The notes under the pieces: generated by a model
Database searches by the model: none
What the model saw: the letters and a program-made list of their open reading frames with translations, nothing else
Told to the model about the DNA's origin: nothing
Part shown: piece by piece, positions 1-9,005 of the stretch
Layout of the letters: every line of letters begins with the position of its first letter
How positions within the stretch are numbered: position 1 is the first letter of the stretch
Program-made: the position numbers and the translations under genes
From: Candidatus Anammoxibacter sp.
Lineage (GTDB): Bacteria > Planctomycetota > Brocadiia > Brocadiales > Anammoxibacteraceae
Direction of reading: 5' to 3'
NCBI GenBank assembly: GCA_021777105.1
Contig: JAIQZQ010000025.1
Coordinates: 1-64,000, forward strand
Length of the DNA stretch: 64,000 nt

Positions 1-134
1 AAAGCGAACATGGAAAAAATCCTTGGATTTACCATGGAAGTGTGCTTTAATTTTTATTGAGTGGAATCATGATTCGTTTTTTAAGCCAATACACACTGCG
101 ACAGTTTTTTATAAATAATAACAGGAGGTGATAA

Positions 135-404
135 ATGCATACCAAAACGATAGAGTTGGAAAGATTTGAAGAAGAAGCTTTGGAAAAAATGGTTAGCGCT
201 GGTCTGTTTCCAAATCAGGATGAGGCAGTGCGGGCATCTATTATTAAATATGCTTCTGATTTGGGTGTTATTAGTTCCGGCGATTTATGGTCTGATTTAA
301 ATAAGCCGAAAAAGAGAAATGTTACTCCTGAACAATTGATGGTTGATTTAGAGGCGATTGAAAATGAAACTATGAATCTGGCTTCAAGTTCAACAAACTA
401 TTAG
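135..404 (+). CDS. RHH/CopG-type antitoxin-like protein
   Basis: An 89-residue acidic protein with a strong AGGAGG ribosome binding site about 8 bases before the ATG. The N-terminal part (an extended strand, then two helices around residues 10-45 with the phrase FPNQDEAVRASI) resembles ribbon-helix-helix antitoxins, and the C-terminal half is acidic and probably disordered, as in antitoxins that wrap a toxin. No toxin gene follows on the same strand: the reading frame ends just before a perfect hairpin, and the next genes are HicAB on the opposite strand. It may be an orphan antitoxin or a stand-alone repressor. The family assignment is inferred from length and predicted fold only. Confidence 0.55.
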   Translation: MHTKTIELERFEEEALEKMVSAGLFPNQDEAVRASIIKYASDLGVISSGDLWSDLNKPKKRNVTPEQLMVDLEAIENETMNLASSSTNY

Positions 405-414
405 CCTCCCGGCA

Positions 415-475
415 GAATTATCCCCTCAGGGGATAATTCTCACTAAGGCAGCCAAGCTGCTCAGTGTTTATTTAA
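415..475. repeat. Perfect palindrome plus AGTG hairpin repeat
   Basis: GAATTATCCCC at 415-425 pairs perfectly with 429-439 across a 3-base loop. A second hairpin (CACTAAGGCAG / CTGCTCAGTG) follows at 441-467. There is no T-tract, so this is not a classical intrinsic terminator, though it sits between the convergent 89-aa gene and hicB. A related copy lies inverted at about 38667-38725, where the second stem has changed but still pairs, so this is a dispersed repeat. Confidence 0.6.
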
Positions 476-519
476 AACTCTACTGCATATCAGATTGCAA
501 GAGATCGCAAGATACGGTT

Positions 520-918
520 TTAGCTATTAAGGATTGCGTTTCTGGCGGTATTTATTAAAAATGAAGATCTGGACATTCTGTTTTTTCGCGCTGCAATGTC
601 AATTTGTTTAAGTGTGTTTTCAGGAACTGTAATATTGACTCTAACTGTTTTTGGTTTGGCGTTAGCCGCTTCAACTTGAATAAAGGCGAGGCTATTTCTG
701 TAATCAGTGTCGGCTGAGATACTTTGCAAACTTGATGGAACCGGGATTTTATCGCCGTCTTCAAGCATGCCTTTGATATGAAAATCAAGAGCCTCATTAG
801 CCATTTGTTTAGCATCTTCAAGATCGCTGCCGGCGGTTATGCATCCGGGAAAGTCAGGAAATGATACGCAATATTCACCATGTTTATTCTTATTTACAAC
901 TCCAATATAATTAGCCAT
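520..918 (-). CDS. hicB: HicB-type antitoxin
   Basis: A 132-residue antitoxin of a type II toxin-antitoxin module. Residues 1-65 form the partial RNase-H-like HicB fold (YCVSFPDFPGCITAGSDLEDA is the typical HicB signature, here split around residues 16-36). The C-terminus (about 90-132, with VRVNITVPENTLKQID) is a ribbon-helix-helix DNA-binding domain used for autorepression. It lies 10 bases downstream of hicA in the same transcript, in the usual HicA-HicB order. HicB is expected to block the HicA mRNase and repress the operon. Both genes look intact. Confidence 0.85.
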   Translation of the reverse strand: MANYIGVVNKNKHGEYCVSFPDFPGCITAGSDLEDAKQMANEALDFHIKGMLEDGDKIPVPSSLQSISADTDYRNSLAFIQVEAANAKPKTVRVNITVPENTLKQIDIAARKNRMSRSSFLINTARNAILNS

Positions 919-928
919 TTTAAATCTC

Positions 929-1117
929 CTATTTCAATTTTAATCCTGATTGTTTTTCCATACTTTTAACATTATCCAGTGTAACATCTTTTACCGGATG
1001 TTTTACTGTAACACGTCCTTTTTTATCGGGATGCTTAAACTGAATATGTGATCCCTTTTGGTCTACTTTAAACCAAGCATCTTTTTTTAACCTTTTTATA
1101 ATGGCATTACTGTCCAT
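929..1117 (-). CDS. hicA: HicA-type mRNA interferase toxin
   Basis: A small double-stranded-RNA-binding-fold toxin that cleaves mRNA. The frame is open to 1135 (68 aa), but the start at 1117 (MDSNAIIKRLKKDAW) matches where HicA proteins normally begin, giving 62 residues. The catalytic histidine lies in the motif GSHIQFKHP. The remaining core (KKGRVTVKHPVKDV) is conserved. It is followed closely by hicB. No convincing Shine-Dalgarno sequence precedes either start, so the start is not certain. Confidence 0.85.
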   Translation of the reverse strand: MDSNAIIKRLKKDAWFKVDQKGSHIQFKHPDKKGRVTVKHPVKDVTLDNVKSMEKQSGLKLK

Positions 1118-1235
1118 GTGGTTAATTGTATACACATATACACACTATATCAATTTAAAAATCATAGCAGTATGCTGGATGAAAGCGCGCTTCGTAATGA
1201 CTCAGCATAAACTCAGAGCATAGAGTAAAAGCGGA

Positions 1236-1294
1236 AGTGGCACAGGCATCCCTGCCTGTGGTTCATTTAATCACAGGCAGGGATGCTTGTGCTG
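1236..1294. repeat. GTGGCACAGGCATCC palindromic repeat, copy 1
   Basis: GTGGCACAGGCATCCCTGCC is followed about 11 bases later by its near-perfect inverse. The family recurs as a half copy at 13125-13150, a nearly perfect palindrome at 45413-45474 and a diverged copy at 60109-60170. All copies are intergenic. It behaves like a REP/palindromic-unit family. Confidence 0.75.
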
Positions 1295-1589
1295 TTGTTT
1301 ATTATGAATTTTAAAAATAATTCAATTAACGCTTTTCTCGGAGTTAACAATGTCGGCGCGCGGCAATTTTTGCTCAAGTTTTTTCTAGACAACAATAATA
1401 TAAAGCGCTACATTCATTCACAATTAATTAATAAATATTTTTAAAACCGGCATTTTATTGTTAATTTCAGCAATTTCAGGCTCTTTTGTGGCGGTATTTG
1501 GGGCAATAAAAGAAACGGCTAGCTTAGCTTTTTAGCTTCTTTATTGACTTGCGCAGTTTGCCTGCCTGAAATATTTAAGCAAAAACAAC

Positions 1590-1725
1590 GTAACTGTTCA
1601 GCGATATCCGGCTCGTTTAAACACACCCCTAAATCCCCTCTTATTAGAGGGGACTTTTGATGTTGTGTTTCGTTTTTATCCCCTCTAAAAAGATGGGGGG
1701 CGGCTAAACCACGCTGAATAGTTAC
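1590..1725. mobile_element. MITE-like element, GTAACT family, copy 1
   Basis: The ends are inverted repeats: GTAACTGTTCAGCG at 1590 and CGCTGAATAGTTAC ending at 1725 (one mismatch in 14). Inside are the nested palindromes ACACACCCCTAAATCCCCTC and its inverse, flanking TTATTAGAGGGG. Related copies are at 46066-46213 and 47124-47279, with a degenerate inverted one at 37077-37181. No clear target duplication was seen and it has no coding capacity. Confidence 0.65.
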
Positions 1726-1767
1726 AATTAAGATGTATTTTATTTGTTAAACGTTAAAGGAAATCTA

Positions 1768-2952
1768 ATGAGTGAACAAAAAATTATTATTTTAGGCGGC
1801 ACCGGAAATGTAGGCAGGGAACTATTATCACAAATATCACAATACGATTCATATCATCTAAAAAAACATCATAACCCAACTAACGTAATCGCTTTAGCTA
1901 ACAGCAAAGGGTTTTTATTTGAGAGGACGGGATTGGAAATCCAAAAAACTTTTAGAAATAACGAAGGTGTCGGCAAAGACAAAGCTACATTTAATGATTA
2001 TATAATGGGGTTGGACAATTTTGTTTGTCATAAAACAATGCCGGATTTATTAAAAGGTTTATTGGCGGCTATTGAAGACGAGGGGTTGGCCGGCAATATT
2101 GTATTTGTTGACGCTACGCCGGGAAAAGATGATTTAACAGATTTCCATCTTAAAATAATAAACGAAACCGAAGAGTGTTTAATTACCGCCAACAAAAACC
2201 CTTTATCCCTTTCACCTTATGAAACGTTTAAGATGCTAACAAATTACAGGGGGCGTTACGGGTATAGATGCACAGTTATGGCAGGGGCAAACACTGTAAA
2301 CAACCTGCTTGATTATTATGACACTACAGAAATTGTCACAAAGATTGAGGCTTGTTTTTCAGGCACGCTGGGATATTTGTGCGGTGAACTGGAAAATGGC
2401 GAAAAGACATTTTCACAAATTTTAAAGGAAGCCATGGAGCTTGGTTATACCGAGCCTCATCCGCGAGATGATTTAAACGGCATTGATGTGGCAAGGAAAT
2501 TAACCATATGCGCCAGATCCGGAGGTTACGACGTAAACCTGGAGGATATAGAAATTGAGCCGTTTATCGACAAGAAATACTTTGATATTGAAAATGTGAA
2601 TGATTTTATGAAAGAGGTTAAAGGCGCGGACCAGAAGTTATTAGAAAACTTTTCAGGCGCTAAAAGCAACGGCAATACAATTAAATATACGGCGAGTTTT
2701 AGCTTAAATAAAAACGGCAAGCCTGCAATGAAAGTTGGATTTCAGGAAGTTAGCCCTCAATCCGCATTAGGCGCATTAAGAGGCTCCTCTAATAAGGTAA
2801 TTATAGAAACTGATATTTTTAAGGGCGATAAAAAATATGTTATTGAATCGCCCGGCGCCGGCACTGATGTTACTGCATGGGGCCTGCGAAGAGACCTTTT
2901 GGCAAGATTGGAAAGACGAAAAGGGGGCATGTACAAACCAACCAAGGCATAA
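1768..2952 (+). CDS. hom: Homoserine dehydrogenase
   Basis: Catalyses NAD(P)H-dependent reduction of aspartate semialdehyde to homoserine in threonine/methionine synthesis. The frame opens at a TTG at 1744, but the ATG at 1768 has AAAGGA 8 bases upstream and begins directly before the Rossmann motif GGTGNVGRELL, giving 394 residues. Further marks are ITANKNP (substrate/nucleotide region), FSGTLGYLCGEL, GYTEPHPRDDLNGIDVARK and the C-terminal GAGTDVTAWGLRRDLL. This is the ThrA-type catalytic domain without the aspartokinase part and without an ACT domain, so it is probably not allosterically inhibited through ACT. It is convergent with the proposed homoserine kinase, 58 bases apart. Confidence 0.9.
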   Translation: MSEQKIIILGGTGNVGRELLSQISQYDSYHLKKHHNPTNVIALANSKGFLFERTGLEIQKTFRNNEGVGKDKATFNDYIMGLDNFVCHKTMPDLLKGLLAAIEDEGLAGNIVFVDATPGKDDLTDFHLKIINETEECLITANKNPLSLSPYETFKMLTNYRGRYGYRCTVMAGANTVNNLLDYYDTTEIVTKIEACFSGTLGYLCGELENGEKTFSQILKEAMELGYTEPHPRDDLNGIDVARKLTICARSGGYDVNLEDIEIEPFIDKKYFDIENVNDFMKEVKGADQKLLENFSGAKSNGNTIKYTASFSLNKNGKPAMKVGFQEVSPQSALGALRGSSNKVIIETDIFKGDKKYVIESPGAGTDVTAWGLRRDLLARLERRKGGMYKPTKA

Positions 2953-3010
2953 TTTTTGATATCATATGGAGCTTTACGGTTGGCGCTTTGCAAAAATGGC
3001 AAGTGTAAAC

Positions 3011-4207
3011 TTATCCCAAATCCTGCAGGAACATACTCATAAGTTCATGGCCGTGCTCTACCTTTAATTTTGACTCTATGGCGTTGGCTTCTGAAAAGGC
3101 CAGTTCCCGGCCTCGTTCTATGCCGTGGCCAAACATTGCAAAGGGCACTGGATCGTTGGTGTGCGTTCTTTTTACTATAGGGGTATAGTGATCGGGCATT
3201 AACAGTATACGCGATCTGCCGGATTTTGCAAGGTGTTGCAACATGGGGCCTATTATTTTTTCATCAATGTTTTCAATTGCGGCAACTTTCTCTTTAATAT
3301 TTCCGCAGTGTCCCATTTCGTCCGGGGCTTCGATATGGATGACAATGAGGTCGCGTGTTTCCAGGGCTTCTATGCCGTATTTGGCTTTGGCGTCGTAATC
3401 AGTGTCGATATTGCCTGTTATGCCGGGGACGTCTATTACATCCATATCCATCAGAAAAGCCAATCCTTTTAAGAGATCCACGGCTGATATAACGGCGGCC
3501 TTAGCTCCGAATTTATCGTGAAAGCTAGGAGTTGTGGGCCTTTTGCCCTGGCCCCACAACCATATCATATTGGCCGGATTTTTGCCTTCATTAACGCGAT
3601 GTTTATTTATCTGGTGGTCTCCAAGGATTTGGCGGGAGCCGTTCATAAGTTTTGCGAGCAACTCCATACCTTCGCCTTCAGGCATTTTGCCCTCTATTTT
3701 TTCGCCCATAATATCATGCGGAGCGTGGCATGCGGCTGTAAACGGCGAATCGCTGTTTTTGCATGTCAATATGTGGCGGTAGCTGTTTCCCATATAAAAT
3801 ATTAATGATTCATTGCCCAATTCCTTGTCAATGCATGTGATCAGTGTTTTTGCCTCTTCATTAGTGATGTGGCCTGAGCTGTAGTCGTCAAGTATGTTGT
3901 CCTTAATTGTGACCAGATTGCAACGGAAGGCGATAGTGTCGTCCGGCAGATCAATTTTAAGGCTGGCAGCCTCAATGGGCGCGCGTCCGGTATAAAACCG
4001 GGCTGGATCGCAGCCAAATATGGACATTGCCGCGACATCGCTGCCCGGGGAGTATCCCGTGGGCACTGTTTGCGCGGTTCCCAATTGGCCGTGCGAAGAG
4101 ACGTAGTCAAGATTCGGCGTCATTGCCGCTTCAACGCACGTCTTGCCGTCAAGCTCGTCTAAAGGGTAATCCGCCATGCCGTCTAAAATTATGACACAAT
4201 ATTTCAA
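3011..4207 (-). CDS. apgM: ApgM-type phosphoglycerate mutase / proposed homoserine kinase
   Basis: A 398-residue alkaline-phosphatase-superfamily protein of the archaeal cofactor-independent phosphoglycerate mutase group (COG3635). Visible metal/active-site segments are VIILDGMADYP at the start, GYSPGSDVAAMSIFG with the likely phosphorylated serine, HIEAPDEMGHCG and LLMPDHYTP near the end. The length and the EGMELLAKLMNGSRQIL region fit the subgroup annotated as 'proposed homoserine kinase' (TIGR02535). Its position facing homoserine dehydrogenase supports the homoserine kinase role over glycolysis. Which substrate it uses cannot be settled from sequence. Confidence 0.8.
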   Translation of the reverse strand: MKYCVIILDGMADYPLDELDGKTCVEAAMTPNLDYVSSHGQLGTAQTVPTGYSPGSDVAAMSIFGCDPARFYTGRAPIEAASLKIDLPDDTIAFRCNLVTIKDNILDDYSSGHITNEEAKTLITCIDKELGNESLIFYMGNSYRHILTCKNSDSPFTAACHAPHDIMGEKIEGKMPEGEGMELLAKLMNGSRQILGDHQINKHRVNEGKNPANMIWLWGQGKRPTTPSFHDKFGAKAAVISAVDLLKGLAFLMDMDVIDVPGITGNIDTDYDAKAKYGIEALETRDLIVIHIEAPDEMGHCGNIKEKVAAIENIDEKIIGPMLQHLAKSGRSRILLMPDHYTPIVKRTHTNDPVPFAMFGHGIERGRELAFSEANAIESKLKVEHGHELMSMFLQDLG

Positions 4208-4550
4208 TTAAAACTCCCTGCCGGGGCAAGTAAAATGAAAAAAAATTGGAATACTATTTTTGACATTCATTATATATGAATCATTTGCCGGCAACAAACC
4301 TTTAAGTAGTCAATGCCGCCTTTAAAAACAGGCCACGGCAACAAGGTGTTACTATATCAGATAAATAAAATGAATGTCAACAGGTATTATGGTTTTAAAA
4401 GCTTTGGGATATCGCCATATTTTGCCTTTTAAATTCCGGGGTGATTTTGCTTGTAATGAAAAAGGTTGATTGATAAAATCATCCTGATATTTAAAACTTT
4501 AAATCGCAAATTGTATTTAGGGTTATTTCTTTCAGAGCCCGTGAATAAAA
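4208..4550. other. Divergent intergenic region apgM/pyrB
   Basis: No gene is visible. TTGACATTCATT at 4260-4271 is repeated in inverted orientation at 4369-4380. The inverted copy supplies the -35 of a plausible minus-strand promoter (annotated separately). The palindrome ATTCATTATATATGAAT lies at 4265-4281. No convincing pyrB ribosome binding site or attenuator is seen. Confidence 0.5.
4351..4380 (-). promoter_or_regulatory. Putative sigma-70 promoter for apgM
   Basis: On the minus strand TTGACA (4375-4380) is followed after 18 bases by TATAGT (4351-4356). The leader to apgM would be about 140 bases. Support is by consensus match only. Confidence 0.4.
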
Positions 4551-5477
4551 ATGACTACCTTTAAAAGTAGAGACATCATATCAATAAAAGACTTTTCCAA
4601 AGATGAGTTGCTGTATTTGCTTGATTTATCAGGCAAGGTTGAGAATGGCGATCACTCAGCGCTTCTTAACGGCCGTATCCTTGCAAACCTGTTTTTTGAG
4701 CCGTCCACCAGAACAAGGTTAAGCTTTGAGTCTGCTATGCGGCGACTGGGCGGGAGTGTTATTGGTTTTGACGAAGTGGAGAGCACTTCAACCGTTAAAG
4801 GGGAGTCGCTCAGCGATTCCGTGAAGATAATCGAGGGATATTGCGATGTTATTGTTCTCAGGCACTTTTGGGAAGGCTCGGCAAGGCTTGCGGCTGAGTC
4901 TGTTGATATCCCGGTTATTAACGCCGGGGACGGCGCAAACCAGCACCCCACGCAGACATTTCTTGATCTATACACAATAATGAAGACCAAAGGCGGGTTG
5001 GAGGGGCTTAATGTGGGCTTCCTCGGCGACCTGAAATATGGGAGGACAGTGCATTCGCTTGCGCACGCGCTTTCGCATTTTAACTCAAAGATGTATTTTA
5101 TATCGCCGCCAACCCTTAAAATGCCTGAGGATATAATAGATGAGTTGAACGAGAAAAATGTCTCGTTTGTTGAGCTTGACTCTTTGGAAGAGATAAGCAA
5201 GGAGATAGACATCCTTTACTGCACGCGCATTCAAAAGGAGAGGTTTGCCGATCCAATTGAGTACGAAATGGTTAAGGGCTTTTCCAGGCTTTCAAAACCG
5301 TTGCTTGATGAACTTGGCGTAAAAAAAGATCTAAAAGTCCTTCATCCATTGCCAAGAGTTGACGAGCTTGATTCCAGCCTTGACACTTCGCCGTACGGCG
5401 CGTACTTCCAACAAGCCAGAAACGGCATCCCGGTTAGAAAAGCGATTCTTTTATCTGTTTTAGGCGCCATTTCTTAA
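4551..5477 (+). CDS. pyrB: Aspartate carbamoyltransferase catalytic subunit
   Basis: Makes N-carbamoyl-aspartate from carbamoyl phosphate and aspartate, the first committed step of pyrimidine synthesis. The 308-residue length is normal. Carbamoyl-phosphate-binding motif FFEPSTRTRLSFE is at about residues 48-60, DGANQHPTQTFLDLYT around 126-141 and HPLPRVDEL near 265. No pyrI regulatory subunit or pyrC follows, so it is a stand-alone cistron here. The ATG at 4551 has only a weak ribosome binding site but places the N-terminus where the family starts. Confidence 0.95.
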   Translation: MTTFKSRDIISIKDFSKDELLYLLDLSGKVENGDHSALLNGRILANLFFEPSTRTRLSFESAMRRLGGSVIGFDEVESTSTVKGESLSDSVKIIEGYCDVIVLRHFWEGSARLAAESVDIPVINAGDGANQHPTQTFLDLYTIMKTKGGLEGLNVGFLGDLKYGRTVHSLAHALSHFNSKMYFISPPTLKMPEDIIDELNEKNVSFVELDSLEEISKEIDILYCTRIQKERFADPIEYEMVKGFSRLSKPLLDELGVKKDLKVLHPLPRVDELDSSLDTSPYGAYFQQARNGIPVRKAILLSVLGAIS

Positions 5478-5894
5478 TCCGGACAAGCCGCAAAAGTGAC
5501 TAAAGTGAGCTAAAGTTAAAAGTGAACTAAAGTTTAGGTAAAAATTTTCAATTTTTGAATTCCACCTCGCTCCAAAACCCTAGTTTGGGAGCGAAATAAT
5601 TCAAGATGCCCCAGCTTCGCGTTTGTGGCATATTTGACTACTTTTTGCGCGCGAAGCTAGGGCTTTTACTCAAAACCGACGCTTGCCGGAAACTTTTAAA
5701 CACGCTAACATCATTTTCCTCAAACAAATTTTTTTAATTTGACATAAGCGCAAAAAATGATAACATATTGAATTGCGATTGCGACTCAGTCTCAATTGTG
5801 ACGTGTTGAATATTCCATTTTATTGCAAATCCGGCAAAGATGTTGTTGTTTTGCCAAATGATTTTTGCCGATATCTTTTTAAATAGGAGGCGCT
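5478..5894. other. Intergenic region with composite dispersed repeat
   Basis: No gene. 5497-5562 holds iterated AAAGTGA(G/A)CTAAAGTT units and AAAATTTTCAATTTTTGAATTC, followed by a two-hairpin repeat (5566-5621). The same composite recurs inverted at about 38754-38870, and parts recur at 46766-46800 and 55240-55300. The remainder is AT-rich. Confidence 0.6.
5566..5621 (+). repeat. Two-hairpin repeat, GC variant
   Basis: CTCGCTCCAAAACCCTAG then TTTGGGAGC forms the first stem (one mismatch), then GATGCCCCAGCTTC the second. It aligns position by position with copies at 20689-20744 and 38754-38808 (inverted), and with the AT variant elsewhere in the window. Confidence 0.7.
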
Positions 5895-7334
5895 GTGAAA
5901 AAGAGAATAGTTGTGCTTGGGGGCGGGCCGTGCGGTTTGTCGGCCGCATGGGAACTCTGCAAGCAGAGCGAATTTGATGTGACGGTGATTGAAAAAGACT
6001 CCAAACCCGGCGGCCTTTGCGTAACTAACGAGAGAAACGGGTACAGGTTTGACCTTGGAGGGCACCGTTTTATTTCAAAGAATCAGGAGCTGGTTGACGA
6101 TGTTTGCGCAATGATGGGCGATCAGCTACTTACGTCCGTAAGAAAAAGCGTTATATTAATGGGCGGGAAACAGTATGAGTACCCGCTTTCCGCAAAAAAC
6201 ATCTTGTCAAACATGAGTCTGTCCACCAACTTTATGGCGTTTGCGCATTACATGATCAAATTGTGCTCAAACAAGTTGGGCGGCAGCCCCGACGACTCTT
6301 TTGAGGACTGGGTTGTCAACCGGTTCGGCAAAACATTGTATGACATCTTTTTCGGCCCATACACTGAAAAGTTGTGGGGCGTAACTCCTAAAGAGATCTC
6401 ATCCGATTGGGCGTCGCAAAGGATATCCCTATTAAATCTTAGCGATGTTGTTTTTAGATTGCTTGGGCTTAAAGGGGGCACACCGAGAACTTACGCGCAG
6501 AAATATTTCTATCCTAAAAAAGGCATTGGGCAGATGTTTGACATGATGAGCGATGTCATCTTATCAAATAACGGCTCAGTCTTGTACAATGCCGCGGTTA
6601 AAAGGATAAATACCGAGGGCAAGGATGTTAAAAGCGTGAGTTTTGATGTTGACGGCAAACTTGAAACTATTGATTGCGATTATGTAATCTCAACCATACC
6701 GTTGACGGATTTGATACGCTCTTATAATAACGATGAATCCGCCGCGCTAAAAAAACATACTGACAGCCTGAAATTCAGAGGCGTTCGTTTTATGAACATA
6801 ATGGTGGACAGGCCTGATATAAGCCAAAACACATGGATGTATGTGTCGGAGAAAAAGTATTTAATGACCAGAATACAGGAGCCCAAGAGGCGTTCGTCTT
6901 TTAGCGCGCCTGAGGGTAAAACTTCGGTCATGCTTGAGATTCCGTGCGATGTTGACGACAATGTGTGGAAGGCCGCGGATAAGGATGTGTTCAATCAATG
7001 CGTGGGAGCGCTGGACGGCCTTGGGGTAAAAATCAGGGACAATGTTATAGACTATTTTTCTACTTATGTGACTCACGGGTATCCTGTGTACTCTTTGGAT
7101 TATGATTTCCACCGCAAACGGCTTATTGATTACGCGCACGGTTTTAATAATATTGTAACTTGCGGCAGGCAAGGGACGTTTAGATATATTTTTATGGATA
7201 TTGCGATGGAGATGGGCATTAATTCCGCAAGAAGGTTGATAAACTCGCAAACCATGGAAAAGGATGAGAGGGATAAGATATGCGATTGGCGGTCGGAAAA
7301 GCAATTGGTCGAGGTAAAATCAGTGACCGCTTAA
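5895..7334 (+). CDS. FAD-dependent amine-oxidase-like protein (UDP-galactopyranose mutase / protoporphyrinogen oxidase fold)
   Basis: A 479-residue flavoprotein starting at GTG after an ideal AGGAGG. The N-terminus has the dinucleotide-binding motif VVLGGGPCGLSAAWEL and, about 35 residues on, KPGGLCVTNERNGYRFD followed by LGGHRFISK, typical of the NAD(P)-binding Rossmann/FAD amine oxidoreductase family that includes UDP-galactopyranose mutase-like enzymes. The C-terminus has the expected second FAD motif region (VTCGRQGTFRYIFMDIAMEMG). It is translationally coupled to a membrane glycosyltransferase, which favours a role in glycan or polyprenyl-sugar metabolism. The substrate is not predictable. 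Confidence 0.75.
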   Translation: MKKRIVVLGGGPCGLSAAWELCKQSEFDVTVIEKDSKPGGLCVTNERNGYRFDLGGHRFISKNQELVDDVCAMMGDQLLTSVRKSVILMGGKQYEYPLSAKNILSNMSLSTNFMAFAHYMIKLCSNKLGGSPDDSFEDWVVNRFGKTLYDIFFGPYTEKLWGVTPKEISSDWASQRISLLNLSDVVFRLLGLKGGTPRTYAQKYFYPKKGIGQMFDMMSDVILSNNGSVLYNAAVKRINTEGKDVKSVSFDVDGKLETIDCDYVISTIPLTDLIRSYNNDESAALKKHTDSLKFRGVRFMNIMVDRPDISQNTWMYVSEKKYLMTRIQEPKRRSSFSAPEGKTSVMLEIPCDVDDNVWKAADKDVFNQCVGALDGLGVKIRDNVIDYFSTYVTHGYPVYSLDYDFHRKRLIDYAHGFNNIVTCGRQGTFRYIFMDIAMEMGINSARRLINSQTMEKDERDKICDWRSEKQLVEVKSVTA

Positions 7335-8833
7335 TGGGCCCTTATGCATTGTTCGCTGTTTGCCTTATTTCCAGGCTTGCTTTTTTTGGCGTGTATATTG
7401 ATGATTGGGATAGCGTTAATTTTGCGTTTGCTTTGTCAAAAGGGTATGACGTGTTTGTTGATCAGCCGCACTTTCATGGCTATCCCGTCTATATATTTGC
7501 CGGCCGCATAATTTATGAGATTTGGCGTTCCGATGTGGGGGCATTGACGCTTGCCGGTATAATCTTTAACAGTTTGGCTATCTTCCCTTTTTATGCGCTT
7601 GTTGCAAGGATGTTTACATCACGCGTCGCAAAGTTTGCCGCTGTTCTTTATATAATAAATCCACTGATATGGGTTGAGGCTGAGAAACCGCTGTCCGATG
7701 GATTCGGCCTGTTCTTTGTGGCTGCGTTTTCCTATTTTTTATACAGGGCTATTGAACGTGACAACAATTGCGACGGCTCCGGCGAAGCTCGGAACAGTTC
7801 CCGCGCATTGACCTGGCTGTTTTTGGGCGGTTTGACTTTGGGGCTCGGCATTGGCGTGCGCATATCATATATGGCGTTTATAGCGACATGGGGATATGCG
7901 GTCTTTTTATCTGCCAAGCAATTTTCAGTTAAAAGGGCGGTTGTATCCGGATTTGGAGGTTTGGGGCTTGGTGTTTTAATCTGGTTTGGCTATGTGGTGG
8001 GCAAGTTCGGCCTGGTTGAATATTTTGTAAAATTCGCAAAACATTCAAAGTACCATTTTGTTGATGAAAGCTATTCCATAATGGCTTCAAACGACTTTGC
8101 CGGGCGGATGTTGACAATATTTAAGAATATCACAGCTTATTCCCTTGGCTCGTGGTGGCCTGATACCCCTATGATCCGGTTGTTGCCCACGGCGGTTATG
8201 GCCATAGCAATTGCGGCTTATATAATCCATGAAAAAATGGATATAAAAAACAGGTTTATGGCGATTTCCATAGGCTCGTACATAGTCTGGCTTATTGTAG
8301 TGCAGTATGCGGTGCGGCATACAATGGCCTTGTCTCTTTTTTTTATAATATTAATATCAGCCGGTTTTTTTATATTTATTGATTGGCGAAAGGGCAGGGG
8401 GCGAGGCCGTATAGCGTTGCCTGTGATGCTTTTTCTTATTTTAGCTCCCATGCTGTTTGATTCAGGCAGGCTGGCGTGGTTAAACAAATATGTGAAACCT
8501 CCTCAGGTTGCCGTGGTGGATTATGTGGCAAAGAATTATGATAAGGAGACTACGCTGTTTTTTTGCCTTAATACCTGGCGCTTCTTCCAATATTACGCGC
8601 CTGAATGGTATGACAAACAGAATAGCCATGTATATTTTACACCCAGAGTAAGCGTGGCCGAAGAGAAGCTTAAAAATAAAACAGTTAAGCCCAAAACGGT
8701 TTTGATATCTTCAACCCTGTTTGAGCGTGATAGATACAAGGATAGATTGAGAAAGGTTGTTTCGTTTAAAAGGGACAAGTACTCCGTGGCTGAATACAAT
8801 TGGCTGGCTTTATATGAGTTTGATATGGACTAG
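7334..8833 (+). CDS. Polytopic membrane glycosyltransferase (GT39/ArnT-like)
   Basis: A 499-residue integral membrane protein with at least nine hydrophobic segments. The first luminal loop has DDWDSVNFAFAL followed by a Pro/His-rich stretch (DQPHFHGYPVY), the usual acidic catalytic region of dolichyl/undecaprenyl-phosphate-sugar-dependent GT-C transferases. The chosen ATG overlaps the upstream stop (TAATG at 7332-7336); an in-frame ATG at 7280 would extend it by 18 residues within the previous gene. The C-terminal ~120 residues are soluble. It probably transfers a sugar from a lipid-linked donor at the outer face of the cytoplasmic membrane. Acceptor unknown. Confidence 0.75.
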   Translation: MGPYALFAVCLISRLAFFGVYIDDWDSVNFAFALSKGYDVFVDQPHFHGYPVYIFAGRIIYEIWRSDVGALTLAGIIFNSLAIFPFYALVARMFTSRVAKFAAVLYIINPLIWVEAEKPLSDGFGLFFVAAFSYFLYRAIERDNNCDGSGEARNSSRALTWLFLGGLTLGLGIGVRISYMAFIATWGYAVFLSAKQFSVKRAVVSGFGGLGLGVLIWFGYVVGKFGLVEYFVKFAKHSKYHFVDESYSIMASNDFAGRMLTIFKNITAYSLGSWWPDTPMIRLLPTAVMAIAIAAYIIHEKMDIKNRFMAISIGSYIVWLIVVQYAVRHTMALSLFFIILISAGFFIFIDWRKGRGRGRIALPVMLFLILAPMLFDSGRLAWLNKYVKPPQVAVVDYVAKNYDKETTLFFCLNTWRFFQYYAPEWYDKQNSHVYFTPRVSVAEEKLKNKTVKPKTVLISSTLFERDRYKDRLRKVVSFKRDKYSVAEYNWLALYEFDMD

Positions 8834-8922
8834 CATGCGGCAACTGCAAATTGCGCATTGCAAATTTCCGGTTTATCCGGGTTAGGAGGTGGCGTTATTG
8901 ATAAAAAAAATAATTGAATAGT

Positions 8923-8950
8923 TTGATTGAACAAATTTTTTTGTTATAAT
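8923..8950 (+). promoter_or_regulatory. Putative sigma-70 promoter for the 138-aa gene
   Basis: TTGATT (8923) and TATAAT (8945-8950) are separated by 16 bases. The expected start near 8957 leaves about 50 bases of leader before the ATG at 9006. Confidence 0.5.
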
Positions 8951-9005
8951 CTTAAATCTTAGATTATTTCTTTTAAAAATTTAATTAGATGAAAGGCTTT
9001 TAGCG

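Larger units (their letters stand above)
1136..1767. other. Intergenic repeats upstream of homoserine dehydrogenase
   Basis: This 630-base gap holds no gene I can support. It contains a dispersed palindrome at 1236-1294 and a MITE-like element at 1590-1725, which ends only about 40 bases before the homoserine dehydrogenase start. The remaining sequence is AT-rich and shows nothing recognisable. Confidence 0.6.

Noticed and set aside
1..60. Open frame KANMEKILGFTMEVCFNFY ending at TGA 58-60
   Set aside because: Could be the tail of a gene to the left, but 19 residues without a recognisable motif are not enough.
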